From: an uncultured Pelagibacteraceae bacterium
Lineage (GTDB): Bacteria > Pseudomonadota > Alphaproteobacteria > Pelagibacterales > Pelagibacteraceae
DNA: 41,617 nt
Direction: 5' to 3'
Assembly (NCBI GenBank): GCA_902632515.1
Contig: CACPDA010000007.1
Coordinates: forward strand, 1 to 41,617
Shown here: positions 34,359-41,617 of the stretch, one piece after another
Layout of the letters: each line of letters starts with the position of its first letter
How positions within the stretch are numbered: the stretch's first letter is position 1
The notes under the pieces: model-generated
The model's database searches: none
Told to the model about the DNA's origin: nothing
What the model saw: only the letters and a program-made list of their open reading frames with translations
Made by a program: the position numbers and the translations under genes

Positions 34359-36986
34359 ATGATAAGCGATAAATATATACATTCTAAAGTTGAGGATAAA
34401 ATTTATGCTTATTGGGAGAAAAATAAATTATTTAAACCTCAAAAAAATTCAAAAAAGTTTTCTATTGTAATTCCACCACCAAATGTAACTGGAAGTTTAC
34501 ATATGGGCCACGCATTAAATAATTCAATTCAGGATTTCTTAGTTCGATATTATCGAATGAACAATTATGAAACACTATGGCAACCAGGAACAGATCATGC
34601 AGGTATTGCAACCCAAGCTCTTGTTGAAAGAAAACTAGAAAAAGAGAATTTAAATAAAAACAGTCTTGGACGAGAAAAATTTATTGAAAAAGTATGGGAA
34701 TGGAAGAATGAATATGGAGACATCATAATTAATCAATTAAAAAAACTTGGATGCTCTTGTGATTGGTCACGTAATGCGTTTACTATGGATGAAAATTTAT
34801 CCAAATCTGTAATCAAAGTTTTTGTTGATTTGCACAAAAAAAAATTAATCTACAAAGCTGAAAAATTAGTTAATTGGGACACCGTACTTAAAACAGCAAT
34901 TTCAGATTTAGAAGTTGATCAAAGAGAAATGAACTCTAAAATATACTATATTAGATATCCAATCGAGAATTCTTCAGAATTTATAACAATTGCTACAACA
35001 AGGCCTGAAACAATGCTTGGAGATACAGCGATTGCAGTTAATCCTAAAGACAAAAGATATAAGGAATATGTTGGTAAGACTGTTACTATTCCGATTGTAG
35101 GTAGAAAAATTAAAATTATTAAAGATAATTACGCAGATCCTGAGCAAGGAACAGGTGCATTAAAAATTACACCAGCACACGATTTTAATGACTACGATGT
35201 AGGTCAAAGGAACAAATTAGATATCATTAATGTATTTACTGAGGAAGGAAAAATAAATGATAATGCTCCTAAGGATTATATTGGACTTGATAGATTTGAT
35301 GCTCGAAAAAAGTTATTAGAAAAACTTAAAGAAAAAGATTTTTTCGTTAAAGAAGAAAATATTAAGAATAAAGTTCCTTACGGTGATAGATCTAATTCAG
35401 TTATAGAACCTTTTTTAACTGAACAGTGGTTTGTAGATGCAAAAAAATTAGCTGTAAAAGCAAAAAAAATAGTTAAAACAAAAAAGACAAATTTCTTTCC
35501 AACTAATTGGTCTAAAACTTATTTCCAATGGATGAACAATATTGAACCGTGGTGTGTTTCAAGACAACTTTGGTGGGGTCATCAAATACCAGCATGGTAT
35601 GGACCTGATAAAAAAATATTTGTTGCAACAAATGAAACAGATGCAAAAAAACAAGCTAAAAAATTTTATAAAAAAGATGTTGAAATAACTAGAGATCCAG
35701 ACGTTTTAGATACATGGTTTTCATCTGGGTTATGGCCTTTTGCAACATTAGGTTGGCCTGATAAAAAAGATTATGTGAAGAAGTTTTATCCTACTTCAGT
35801 TTTAGTTACAGGTTTTGATATTATCTTTTTTTGGGTTGCTAGAATGATGATGTTTGGAATGGAATTTTTAAACAAAGAACCTTTCAAAGATATTTATGTT
35901 CATGCACTTGTAAGAGATGAAAAAGGACAAAAAATGTCTAAGTCAAAAGGAAATGTTATTGATCCATTAGATTTAATTGAAAAATACAGTGCAGATGCCT
36001 TAAGATTTACGTTATTGTCTATGGCCTCTCCAGGAACTGATGTTAAGCTTTCTGAAGATAGAGTTAAAGGTTATAGAAATTTTTTAAACAAATTATGGAA
36101 TGCGAATAATTTTTTAATCACAAATAAATGTGATTTTAAGAAAACTGATAAAATTCCAAAAACCACAATAAACATTAACAAATGGATATATTCAGAGTTA
36201 ATAGAAATTAAAACTAAAATTCAAAAAAATATTGAGGATTATCGATTTGATGAAGCTGCTAAAAATGCCTATCAATTTGCTTGGCATTCATATTGTGATT
36301 GGTATATCGAACTTTCAAAAACAATACTTTATTCAGACAATAAAAAAGCCCAAAAAGAAGTGAAAGAAGTATCTGCCTATATTTTCAAGCAAATACTCGT
36401 TATGCTTCATCCTTTTATCCCATTTGTGACTGAAGAAATATGGTTAAAAAACAAGTTCGATAAATCAAATAAAAATTTTCTTATGTATAAAAATTGGCCA
36501 TCTGGTAAAGCGAAAAAAGATCAATCTCAAAAAGATGTTGAAAAGATGATTGATATAATTTCAGAATTGAGATCATTTAAAAATGAGTTAAATGTAAGTC
36601 CCGGCTCATTTGTCGATATATCAATTAATAAAATTGCTAAAAAGAATAAAACTTTAATGAATAATAACGAAGTAGTTCTTAAGAAGCTTGGTCGTATCAA
36701 TAATTTCTTTGATGAAGATCAACAAAAACCCTCAGCTACACTAGTAATATCAGGCGACATATTTAAGATATATTTTGATGAGAATGTTGATTTAAATCTA
36801 ATTAAAGAAAATTTACTTAAAAGACAGAACAAATATCAAGAAGAAATGGACAAGATATCTCAACGATTATCTAATAAAGGATTTACTGATAAAGCACCAA
36901 AAAATATTGTTGAACAAGAAAAAACTAACTATAGTAATTTAAAAGATGATATCAAAAAAATATCATTAACTATTGAGAGTTTATAA
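34359..36986 (+). CDS. valS: Valine-tRNA ligase
   Basis: Class Ia synthetase charging tRNA-Val. The 875 residues show the HIGH signature '[10 protein letters not shown]' (48-51 for HMGH), an editing (CP1) domain with '[17 protein letters not shown]' and '[19 protein letters not shown]' (about 263-281), and '[18 protein letters not shown]' (about 395-412). KMSKS is at 525-529, followed by an anticodon-binding domain. A short C-terminal coiled coil ('[20 protein letters not shown]', about 824-843) is typical of ValS and separates it from IleS and LeuS. The stop overlaps ilvD (TAATG). Confidence 0.97.
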   Translation: MISDKYIHSKVEDKIYAYWEKNKLFKPQKNSKKFSIVIPPPNVTGSLHMGHALNNSIQDFLVRYYRMNNYETLWQPGTDHAGIATQALVERKLEKENLNKNSLGREKFIEKVWEWKNEYGDIIINQLKKLGCSCDWSRNAFTMDENLSKSVIKVFVDLHKKKLIYKAEKLVNWDTVLKTAISDLEVDQREMNSKIYYIRYPIENSSEFITIATTRPETMLGDTAIAVNPKDKRYKEYVGKTVTIPIVGRKIKIIKDNYADPEQGTGALKITPAHDFNDYDVGQRNKLDIINVFTEEGKINDNAPKDYIGLDRFDARKKLLEKLKEKDFFVKEENIKNKVPYGDRSNSVIEPFLTEQWFVDAKKLAVKAKKIVKTKKTNFFPTNWSKTYFQWMNNIEPWCVSRQLWWGHQIPAWYGPDKKIFVATNETDAKKQAKKFYKKDVEITRDPDVLDTWFSSGLWPFATLGWPDKKDYVKKFYPTSVLVTGFDIIFFWVARMMMFGMEFLNKEPFKDIYVHALVRDEKGQKMSKSKGNVIDPLDLIEKYSADALRFTLLSMASPGTDVKLSEDRVKGYRNFLNKLWNANNFLITNKCDFKKTDKIPKTTININKWIYSELIEIKTKIQKNIEDYRFDEAAKNAYQFAWHSYCDWYIELSKTILYSDNKKAQKEVKEVSAYIFKQILVMLHPFIPFVTEEIWLKNKFDKSNKNFLMYKNWPSGKAKKDQSQKDVEKMIDIISELRSFKNELNVSPGSFVDISINKIAKKNKTLMNNNEVVLKKLGRINNFFDEDQQKPSATLVISGDIFKIYFDENVDLNLIKENLLKRQNKYQEEMDKISQRLSNKGFTDKAPKNIVEQEKTNYSNLKDDIKKISLTIESL

Positions 36987-38704
36987 TGCGGAAGTTTGAC
37001 AAGAAAAAATTACCAAGTAGACACACATCTCTAGGAGCAGATAGAGCTCCACATAGATCTTTTTATTATGCAATGGGTGAGACTGAAAAAGATGTCTCCA
37101 AACCATTTGTGGGTGTTGTATCAACATGGAATGAAGCAGCGCCATGTAATATTGCTTTAATGAGACAAGCTCAGTCAGTTAAAAAGGGTGTAAGAGCCTC
37201 AGGAGGAACTCCAAGAGAATTTTGTACGATTACGGTCACTGATGGTATTGCAATGGGTCACGAAGGAATGAAATCTTCGTTAATCTCTAGAGAAGTAATT
37301 GCAGATAGTGCTGAATTAACTGTAAGAGGTCATTGTTATGATGCATTAGTGGGTATTGCAGGTTGTGATAAGTCTTTACCAGGTTTAATGATGTCAATGG
37401 TAAGATTAAATGTACCAAGTGTTTTTATTTATGGTGGATCAATACTGCCAGGAAAATATAAAGGTAAAGACGTAACTGTGGTAGATGTTTTTGAAGCTGT
37501 TGGAAAACATTCATCAGGTCAAATGTCAGCAAAAGAATTAAGAAAATTAGAATTAGTTGCATGTCCTACAGCTGGAGCGTGTGGAGGACAATTTACTGCA
37601 AATACAATGGCTTGTGTATCAGAAGCAATTGGATTAGCACTACCTTATTCTGCGGGAACACCAGCGCCATACGAAGAAAGAGACAAGTATGCAAAAGCAA
37701 GTGGAAGAATGGTAATGGAATTACTAGCTAAAAGAATTAAACCAAGAGATATCGTTACAAGAAAAGCTTTAGAAAATGCTGCAACAATAGTAGCTGCAAC
37801 AGGTGGTTCAACTAATGCAGCATTACACTTACCAGCAATTGCTAATGAAGCTGGAATTAAATTTGATTTAATGGATGTTGCAAAAATATTTAAAAGAACA
37901 CCTTATCTTGCAGATTTAAAACCAGGTGGAAAATATGTTGCAAAAGATATGTGGTTGGCAGGTGGTGTACCAATGCTTTTAAAAACTCTTTATGATGGTG
38001 GTTACATCCATGGAGATTGTATGACAGTTACAGGTAAAACAATGAAAGAAAATTTAAAGGGAATTAAATTTAATCCAAAACAAAAAGTTTTAAGAGCTTA
38101 TAACAGACCGTTATCGCCAGATGGAGGTGTTGTAGGATTAAAAGGTAATTTAGCCCCAGAAGGAGGGATTGTTAAAATTGCTGGACTTAAAAAATTACAG
38201 TTCACTGGAAAAGCAAGATGTTTTGATAATGAAGAAAGTGCAATGAAAGCAGTTCAAAGTAGAAAATATAAAGATGGTGATGTAATCATTATAAGATACG
38301 AAGGGCCAGTAGGTGGACCAGGTATGAGAGAAATGCTTTCAACAACGGGTGCAATTTATGGTCAAGGTAAAGGTGAGAAAGTTGCTTTAATAACTGACGG
38401 AAGATTTTCAGGAGCAACGAGAGGTTTTTGTGTTGGCCACGTTGGTCCAGAGGCAGCTTTAGGCGGACCTATCGCTCTTTTACGTAATGGAGATGTTATT
38501 GATATTGATGCTAAGAAAGGGACTATTAATGTTCGATTAACTAGAGCGCAATTAGCTTCAAGAAGAAGAAAATGGAAGGCTAAAAAATCTGATTTTGGAT
38601 CAGGAACACTTTGGAAATATGCACAAACAGTTGGACCAGCATATTTAGGAGCACCAACTCATCCTGGTAAGAAAAAAGAAGTTAAGGATTATTCAAAAAT
38701 TTAA
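36986..38704 (+). CDS. ilvD: Dihydroxy-acid dehydratase
   Basis: IlvD is the iron-sulfur enzyme of branched-chain amino-acid synthesis, making 2-keto acids from dihydroxy acids. The 572 residues carry the cluster-ligand candidates Cys54 ('EAAPCNIAL'), Cys127 ('[11 protein letters not shown]') and Cys199 in '[18 protein letters not shown]'. '[20 protein letters not shown]' (about 84-103) and the C-terminal '[20 protein letters not shown]' (about 469-488) are also present. The pattern of conserved cysteines fits the [2Fe-2S]-type group, though that is inference. It follows valS directly; the valine link may be coincidental. manC overlaps its stop. Confidence 0.96.
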   Translation: MRKFDKKKLPSRHTSLGADRAPHRSFYYAMGETEKDVSKPFVGVVSTWNEAAPCNIALMRQAQSVKKGVRASGGTPREFCTITVTDGIAMGHEGMKSSLISREVIADSAELTVRGHCYDALVGIAGCDKSLPGLMMSMVRLNVPSVFIYGGSILPGKYKGKDVTVVDVFEAVGKHSSGQMSAKELRKLELVACPTAGACGGQFTANTMACVSEAIGLALPYSAGTPAPYEERDKYAKASGRMVMELLAKRIKPRDIVTRKALENAATIVAATGGSTNAALHLPAIANEAGIKFDLMDVAKIFKRTPYLADLKPGGKYVAKDMWLAGGVPMLLKTLYDGGYIHGDCMTVTGKTMKENLKGIKFNPKQKVLRAYNRPLSPDGGVVGLKGNLAPEGGIVKIAGLKKLQFTGKARCFDNEESAMKAVQSRKYKDGDVIIIRYEGPVGGPGMREMLSTTGAIYGQGKGEKVALITDGRFSGATRGFCVGHVGPEAALGGPIALLRNGDVIDIDAKKGTINVRLTRAQLASRRRKWKAKKSDFGSGTLWKYAQTVGPAYLGAPTHPGKKKEVKDYSKI

Positions 38705-39894
38705 TGAAAATTCGCCCAGTTATTTTATGTGGTGGAGCAGGAACAAGACTTTGGCCTAATGCCAAAAAACACCAAGCTAAACAATTTATAGATTTTGGTA
38801 ATTGGACTTTATTAGGCAAAACCCTTGAGAGAGTGAAAGCATCGATATTTGATGCTCCAATCATAAGTACTAATGCAAAATATTTGAGACAAGTAAAACA
38901 ACACCTAAAAAAACACAAAATAAAAAAATTCAAGATAGTTTTAGAACCTGCTAAAAGAAACACCGCGCCAGCTATTTTAAGCACTGCTTTAATTAAAGAT
39001 ATTCCAAATGAACAACCTTTAATGTTTTTAGCAGCAGATCATTTGATAGAGAAGGTTGGTTTATTCAATAAATCTATCAAAAAAAATCAAAAGAAACTTA
39101 CTCATAATAATATCTTTATTTTTGGGATTAAACCCACAATTCCTTCTAGTGAATTTGGATATTTTTTAACAAGAAATAACAAAGTAACTAGATTTGTAGA
39201 AAAACCTAAAAGAGCTAGAGCTAAACAAATAATTAGTAAAAAAGGTTATTGGAATTCAGGAATGTTTTATTTGAGAAAAGATTCAATAATTAATAATTTC
39301 AAGAAATACCAACCAAATATTTATCGAAACTGTAACAAAGCTGTAACAAAAGCAAAATATAAAAGTAATGTGTATTATTTAAACAAACAAGCATTCACCA
39401 AAGCAACAGCTAAGTCTTTTGACTATGCGATATTAGAAAAAACTAAAGATATAAATGCGATCAAATTAGATATTCCTTGGTCTGATTTAGGGTCTTGGAA
39501 AGAAATCTGCAAGATGTATGGACGAAATAAAAGACATTATTTTAAAAAGAAGAATGTATTTCACAGACCTTGGGGTAGTTATGTTAATTTATTTAATGGT
39601 AAAGAATTTTTGATTAAAGAATTATACGTAAAACCTAAAGGTATATTAAGTCTTCAAAAACATCATCATAGAGCAGAACATTGGGTAGTTACTCATGGTA
39701 AACCTAAAATTACTTTAAATAAGAAATATTTTACAATGAAACCTGATGAAACTATCTTTATTCCATTAGGTGCAATCCATAGAATAGAAAATCCATATAA
39801 AAAACCAGTAAAAATTATTGAAGCACAGGTAGGTTCAATTTTGAAAGAGACGGATATTGTTCGATATCAGGATGTTTATGGCCGTGTTAAATAA
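38704..39894 (+). CDS. manC: Mannose-1-phosphate guanylyltransferase (ManC-type, short)
   Basis: Makes GDP-mannose from mannose 1-phosphate and GTP for surface polysaccharide. The nucleotidyltransferase motif 'PVILCGGAGTRLWP' (4-17) is intact, followed by 'LEPAKRNTAPAI', 'FLAADHLIE', 'FVEKP', 'YWNSGMFY', 'SFDYAILEKT' and 'WSDLGSWKE'. The C-terminal cupin (type II mannose-6-phosphate isomerase) is present: 'PWGSY', 'LQKHHHRAEHWVVTHG', 'IPLGAIHRIENP' and 'EAQVGSIL'. At 396 residues it is about 70-80 shorter than typical ManC/CpsB, with losses spread through the transferase part. No other polysaccharide gene is in view. Confidence 0.9.
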   Translation: MKIRPVILCGGAGTRLWPNAKKHQAKQFIDFGNWTLLGKTLERVKASIFDAPIISTNAKYLRQVKQHLKKHKIKKFKIVLEPAKRNTAPAILSTALIKDIPNEQPLMFLAADHLIEKVGLFNKSIKKNQKKLTHNNIFIFGIKPTIPSSEFGYFLTRNNKVTRFVEKPKRARAKQIISKKGYWNSGMFYLRKDSIINNFKKYQPNIYRNCNKAVTKAKYKSNVYYLNKQAFTKATAKSFDYAILEKTKDINAIKLDIPWSDLGSWKEICKMYGRNKRHYFKKKNVFHRPWGSYVNLFNGKEFLIKELYVKPKGILSLQKHHHRAEHWVVTHGKPKITLNKKYFTMKPDETIFIPLGAIHRIENPYKKPVKIIEAQVGSILKETDIVRYQDVYGRVK

Positions 39895-39905
39895 TTAACA
39901 CGACC
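39880..39905. terminator. Hairpin between convergent manC and PiT-like gene
   Basis: CGTGTTAA (39883-39890) and TTAACACG (39895-39902) form a perfect 8-bp stem with an ATAA loop, extended by two G-C pairs beyond one mismatch. It straddles the manC stop codon, and the convergent gene ends 15 nt later. There is no strong T tract on either side, so a role as bidirectional terminator or 3'-end stabiliser is only probable. Confidence 0.45.
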
Positions 39906-39917
39906 AAATAAATATAT

Positions 39918-40883
39918 TTAGAACCAATTATTTGGAATAATTATATAGTGAATTCCTAAAACAATTCCAACTGAAACACTTAATCCAAAGATCATTTTAA
40001 GAAAGTCTTTACCAATTAATGGGAAAACATACTTAAACTTATAATCTTTGTTCATTGTTGAAATTGCAAGTTCTCTACCGCATAATAAACCAACGAAAAC
40101 CCATGTTGTTGACATTGGTAAGTCGTTTAGTTCTTTAAAGTAGTATAAAACACCTGCATAAATCACATTTATAATTGTAGCTGATCTTGCATATCTAGTT
40201 CCAGTTTTTTCTAAAACTACAGTTTGTATTCGTCCACCTTGAATGAAGAAGATGTAAAATAGTAAAACCGTAAAATATGCCATTACAGTTAGCAGAATTG
40301 TAATATCTAGTTGTCTTGGAAGATATACAGCGATGTTTGCTACATCGTGAGATAACCAAACCCACCATAACCAACCTGAAGTCACCCATACTGAGTTTCT
40401 CCAAAAGCCTATATACTTTTCATCAACTTCATCTAATTTTTCATTGATAAATTTTGATACAACAATCCAAGCAATATAAGCGACCATTGCTGCTAAACCA
40501 TAACCAACTACACTTTTTAACAACATTTTTTCAAGCACAACTGTTGAAGCAAATGCTGAAAGAACTAAAAAGGTTGTGGATACAGGTATACCAACTCTTG
40601 TTAATAATAAGAGTATTGCAGGTGCTACTGCATGATACCATTGAATTTCTTGATAAGGTATTCTAGTTAATCTTCCATATGAAATATCACCATCATACGC
40701 ATACCATCCCCATGCTAAAGCTAAAATCATTACACTAGAAGCTGATCCTGCAAGTACGTACCATTTAAACCACTTCTTTTTTGAAGCTATAAATGTACCT
40801 AGTGTTTGAATTGAGTCGTTAGCAATTACGCTATATCCGGCAAGGGCGAAGCCTATAACCGTATAAATTAAAGTCATTTCCAT
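39918..40883 (-). CDS. PiT-superfamily-like membrane transporter (divergent)
   Basis: A 321-residue protein with about nine to ten membrane helices and a two-fold internal repeat. The first half has 'VIANDSIQTLGTF' (19-31) and 'GIPVSTTFLVLSAF' (98-111). The second half has 'WLSHDVANIAVYL' (176-188) and 'DLPMSTTWVFVGLL' (254-267). The paired [A/S]-x-D and P-x-S-T-T motifs match the duplicated PD001131-type signatures of inorganic phosphate transporters (PiT), but the His usually after STT is Phe/Trp and overall similarity looks low. The substrate is therefore uncertain. A strong ribosome-binding site (AAGGAG, complement at 40891-40896) fixes the start. It lies downstream of a Zur-like regulator and a small membrane protein on the same strand. 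Confidence 0.65.
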   Translation of the reverse strand: MEMTLIYTVIGFALAGYSVIANDSIQTLGTFIASKKKWFKWYVLAGSASSVMILALAWGWYAYDGDISYGRLTRIPYQEIQWYHAVAPAILLLLTRVGIPVSTTFLVLSAFASTVVLEKMLLKSVVGYGLAAMVAYIAWIVVSKFINEKLDEVDEKYIGFWRNSVWVTSGWLWWVWLSHDVANIAVYLPRQLDITILLTVMAYFTVLLFYIFFIQGGRIQTVVLEKTGTRYARSATIINVIYAGVLYYFKELNDLPMSTTWVFVGLLCGRELAISTMNKDYKFKYVFPLIGKDFLKMIFGLSVSVGIVLGIHYIIIPNNWF

Positions 40884-40985
40884 TCTTTATCTCCTTTATA
40901 TTATTGTTTTCGGTTCCTATCGATTCATGACTTAATGAGTATGTAATCTGAGACGCAAAATAATTCTATATATAAATTTATTGAT

Positions 40986-41012
40986 TTGAGAATCAGGGGG
41001 TAGATTCGTCAA
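40986..41012 (-). promoter_or_regulatory. Stem-loop upstream of the PiT-like gene
   Basis: TTGAGAATC (40986-40994) pairs with GATTCGTCAA (41003-41012), giving nine base pairs with one bulged base, around the loop AGGGGGTA. Five consecutive G are rare in this AT-rich DNA. It lies about 100 nt upstream of the PiT-like start, within the 165-nt gap after the 73-residue gene. It could be a regulatory leader element or the 3' end of the upstream transcript; it lacks a T tract on the minus strand. Confidence 0.35.
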
Positions 41013-41048
41013 TAACTAAACTAATTAAAACCAAAGTCTACTTTAAAG

Positions 41049-41270
41049 TTAAAATACAACCTTATAAAAACCAATAATAAATAATGGTATCTGTAATCCA
41101 AAATTAGTTAGTATCGCTTTATCTTTGCTAACAAATCCAGCAATAGTCCATCCAACAACACCTAATCCGTGAAAGTATATATTTAAAGGATATATATTTA
41201 GGTTTGTTAATAGAATACCAACTAAAACTAGTAATGTACTTATCCATTTAAGATACTTCTTGATAAACAT
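41049..41270 (-). CDS. Small two-helix membrane protein of unknown function
   Basis: I do not recognise this 73-residue protein. It has a basic N terminus ('MFIKKYLKW'), one clear membrane helix (about 9-26, 'WISTLLVLVGILLTNLNI'), a Gly-rich middle ('HGLGVVGWTIAGFVSKDKAI', about 34-53), and a second hydrophobic stretch (about 57-72). A plausible ribosome-binding site (AAGGAA) precedes the ATG, which argues that it is a real gene. It starts 44 nt after the Zur-like gene and may share its transcript. No signal-peptide cleavage site is evident. Confidence 0.65.
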   Translation of the reverse strand: MFIKKYLKWISTLLVLVGILLTNLNIYPLNIYFHGLGVVGWTIAGFVSKDKAILTNFGLQIPLFIIGFYKVVF

Positions 41271-41314
41271 ACGTTTTCCTTTCAGCTTGTTTTATTTAGA
41301 TTTTAGATAATAAC

Positions 41315-41617
41315 TTATCTACACTTTTTACATAATCCAAAAAACTCAAGATTGTATTTACTATATTTCATACCATCTTTGTCTTTGAAATTAGTTAAGT
41401 ATTTAGAAAGACTTGCACTGCTAATTTCTGTTACTTTCTCACAGATTTCACAGATTGAAAATGCAGTAGCTTTTGATACCTGACAGCTTGAATTATGACA
41501 GGCAATAAAGGCATTTCGACTTTCAATTTTATGAATTTTTCCTATTTCAACTAATTTATCCAGTGCTCTATAGACTTGTAACGGAGCTTTAATACCTTTT
41601 TTTTGAACATTATGTAG
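41315..41617 (-). CDS. Zur-like Fur-family metalloregulator (5' end outside window)
   Basis: The C-terminal 100 residues of a Fur-family repressor; the frame enters from beyond the right edge, so no start codon is present. The visible part begins in the DNA-binding domain with 'KAPLQVYRALDKLVEIGKIH', then 'KIESRNAFIACH', which resembles Zur ('KVES.NSYVLCH') more than Fur. Two CXXC pairs, 'SICEIC' and the C-terminal 'FGLCKKCR', match the structural zinc site. The regulatory-site His normally found between the first Cys and 'FxIC' is not present; instead there is an extra Cys in 'CHNSSCQ'. The metal sensed is therefore uncertain, with zinc the best guess. Confidence 0.82.
   Translation of the reverse strand, partial: LHNVQKKGIKAPLQVYRALDKLVEIGKIHKIESRNAFIACHNSSCQVSKATAFSICEICEKVTEISSASLSKYLTNFKDKDGMKYSKYNLEFFGLCKKCR

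Noticed and set aside
41049..41617. A znu-type zinc uptake cluster next to the Zur-like gene
   Set aside because: Neither neighbour has the binding protein, ATPase or permease motifs of ZnuABC. Such genes could lie beyond the right edge, but nothing in view supports them.
1..41617. CRISPR array, insertion sequence, prophage or defence island
   Set aside because: No regularly spaced repeats, transposase, integrase or phage genes were seen, and gene order is that of core chromosomal DNA.

Overview
The window is a very AT-rich, densely packed bacterial segment: about 41 protein genes plus three tRNA genes in 41.6 kb, mostly 0-5 nt gaps or TAATG/ATGA-type overlaps. Gene content and order fit a genome-streamlined alphaproteobacterium of the SAR11/Pelagibacterales type. 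The evidence is low GC, lysine- and asparagine-rich proteins, blocks of alphaproteobacterial synteny, NtrYX without NtrBC, and a general amino-acid ABC transporter (Aap) operon. No mobile element, prophage, CRISPR array, rRNA or obvious genomic island was seen.

Layout. (1) 1-6860, plus strand: outer-membrane and lipid A block bamA (5' end cut by the window)-skp-fabZ-lpxD-lpxA-lpxI-lpxB. (2) 6837-14244, minus strand: ppiD-like gene, trpE-trpG-trpD-trpC, then lexA with its own SOS box, then gltX, which overlaps lpxB tail to tail. (3) 14301-20765, plus strand: tpiA-secG-pyrG-kdsA-eno-ftsB-lipA-ratA. (4) 20742-22805, minus strand: ispDF-pgpA-cinA/pncC. (5) 22832-28768, plus strand: ntrY-ntrX-trkA-trkH, then tRNA-Arg(UCU). 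(6) 29052-33502, plus strand: Aap-type amino-acid transporter aapJ-terminator-aapQ-aapM-aapP, followed by a small XRE regulator. (7) tRNA-Asn and tRNA-Cys on the minus strand. (8) 34359-39894, plus strand: valS-ilvD-manC. (9) 39918-41617, minus strand: a Zur-like Fur-family regulator (5' end outside the window), a 73-residue membrane protein, and a divergent PiT-like transporter.

How the parts fit. The first block makes the lipid A acyl donors and disaccharide and inserts outer-membrane proteins; kdsA supplies the KDO precursor. NtrYX and Trk potassium uptake form one operon. The Aap operon imports amino acids, with a terminator placed so that the binding protein is probably made in excess over the membrane parts.

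The least ordinary items are: an NtrX with no GAFTGA loop and a Gln in place of the Walker B Glu; an NtrY with no PAS domain and an apparently leaderless start; a PpiD-like foldase with no recognisable parvulin domain; two palindromes upstream of aapJ, one of them a perfect 18-mer; a PiT-like transporter with a possible structured leader beside a Zur variant; and three junctions where genes usual in alphaproteobacteria seem to be missing. I see no clear wholly new multi-gene system.
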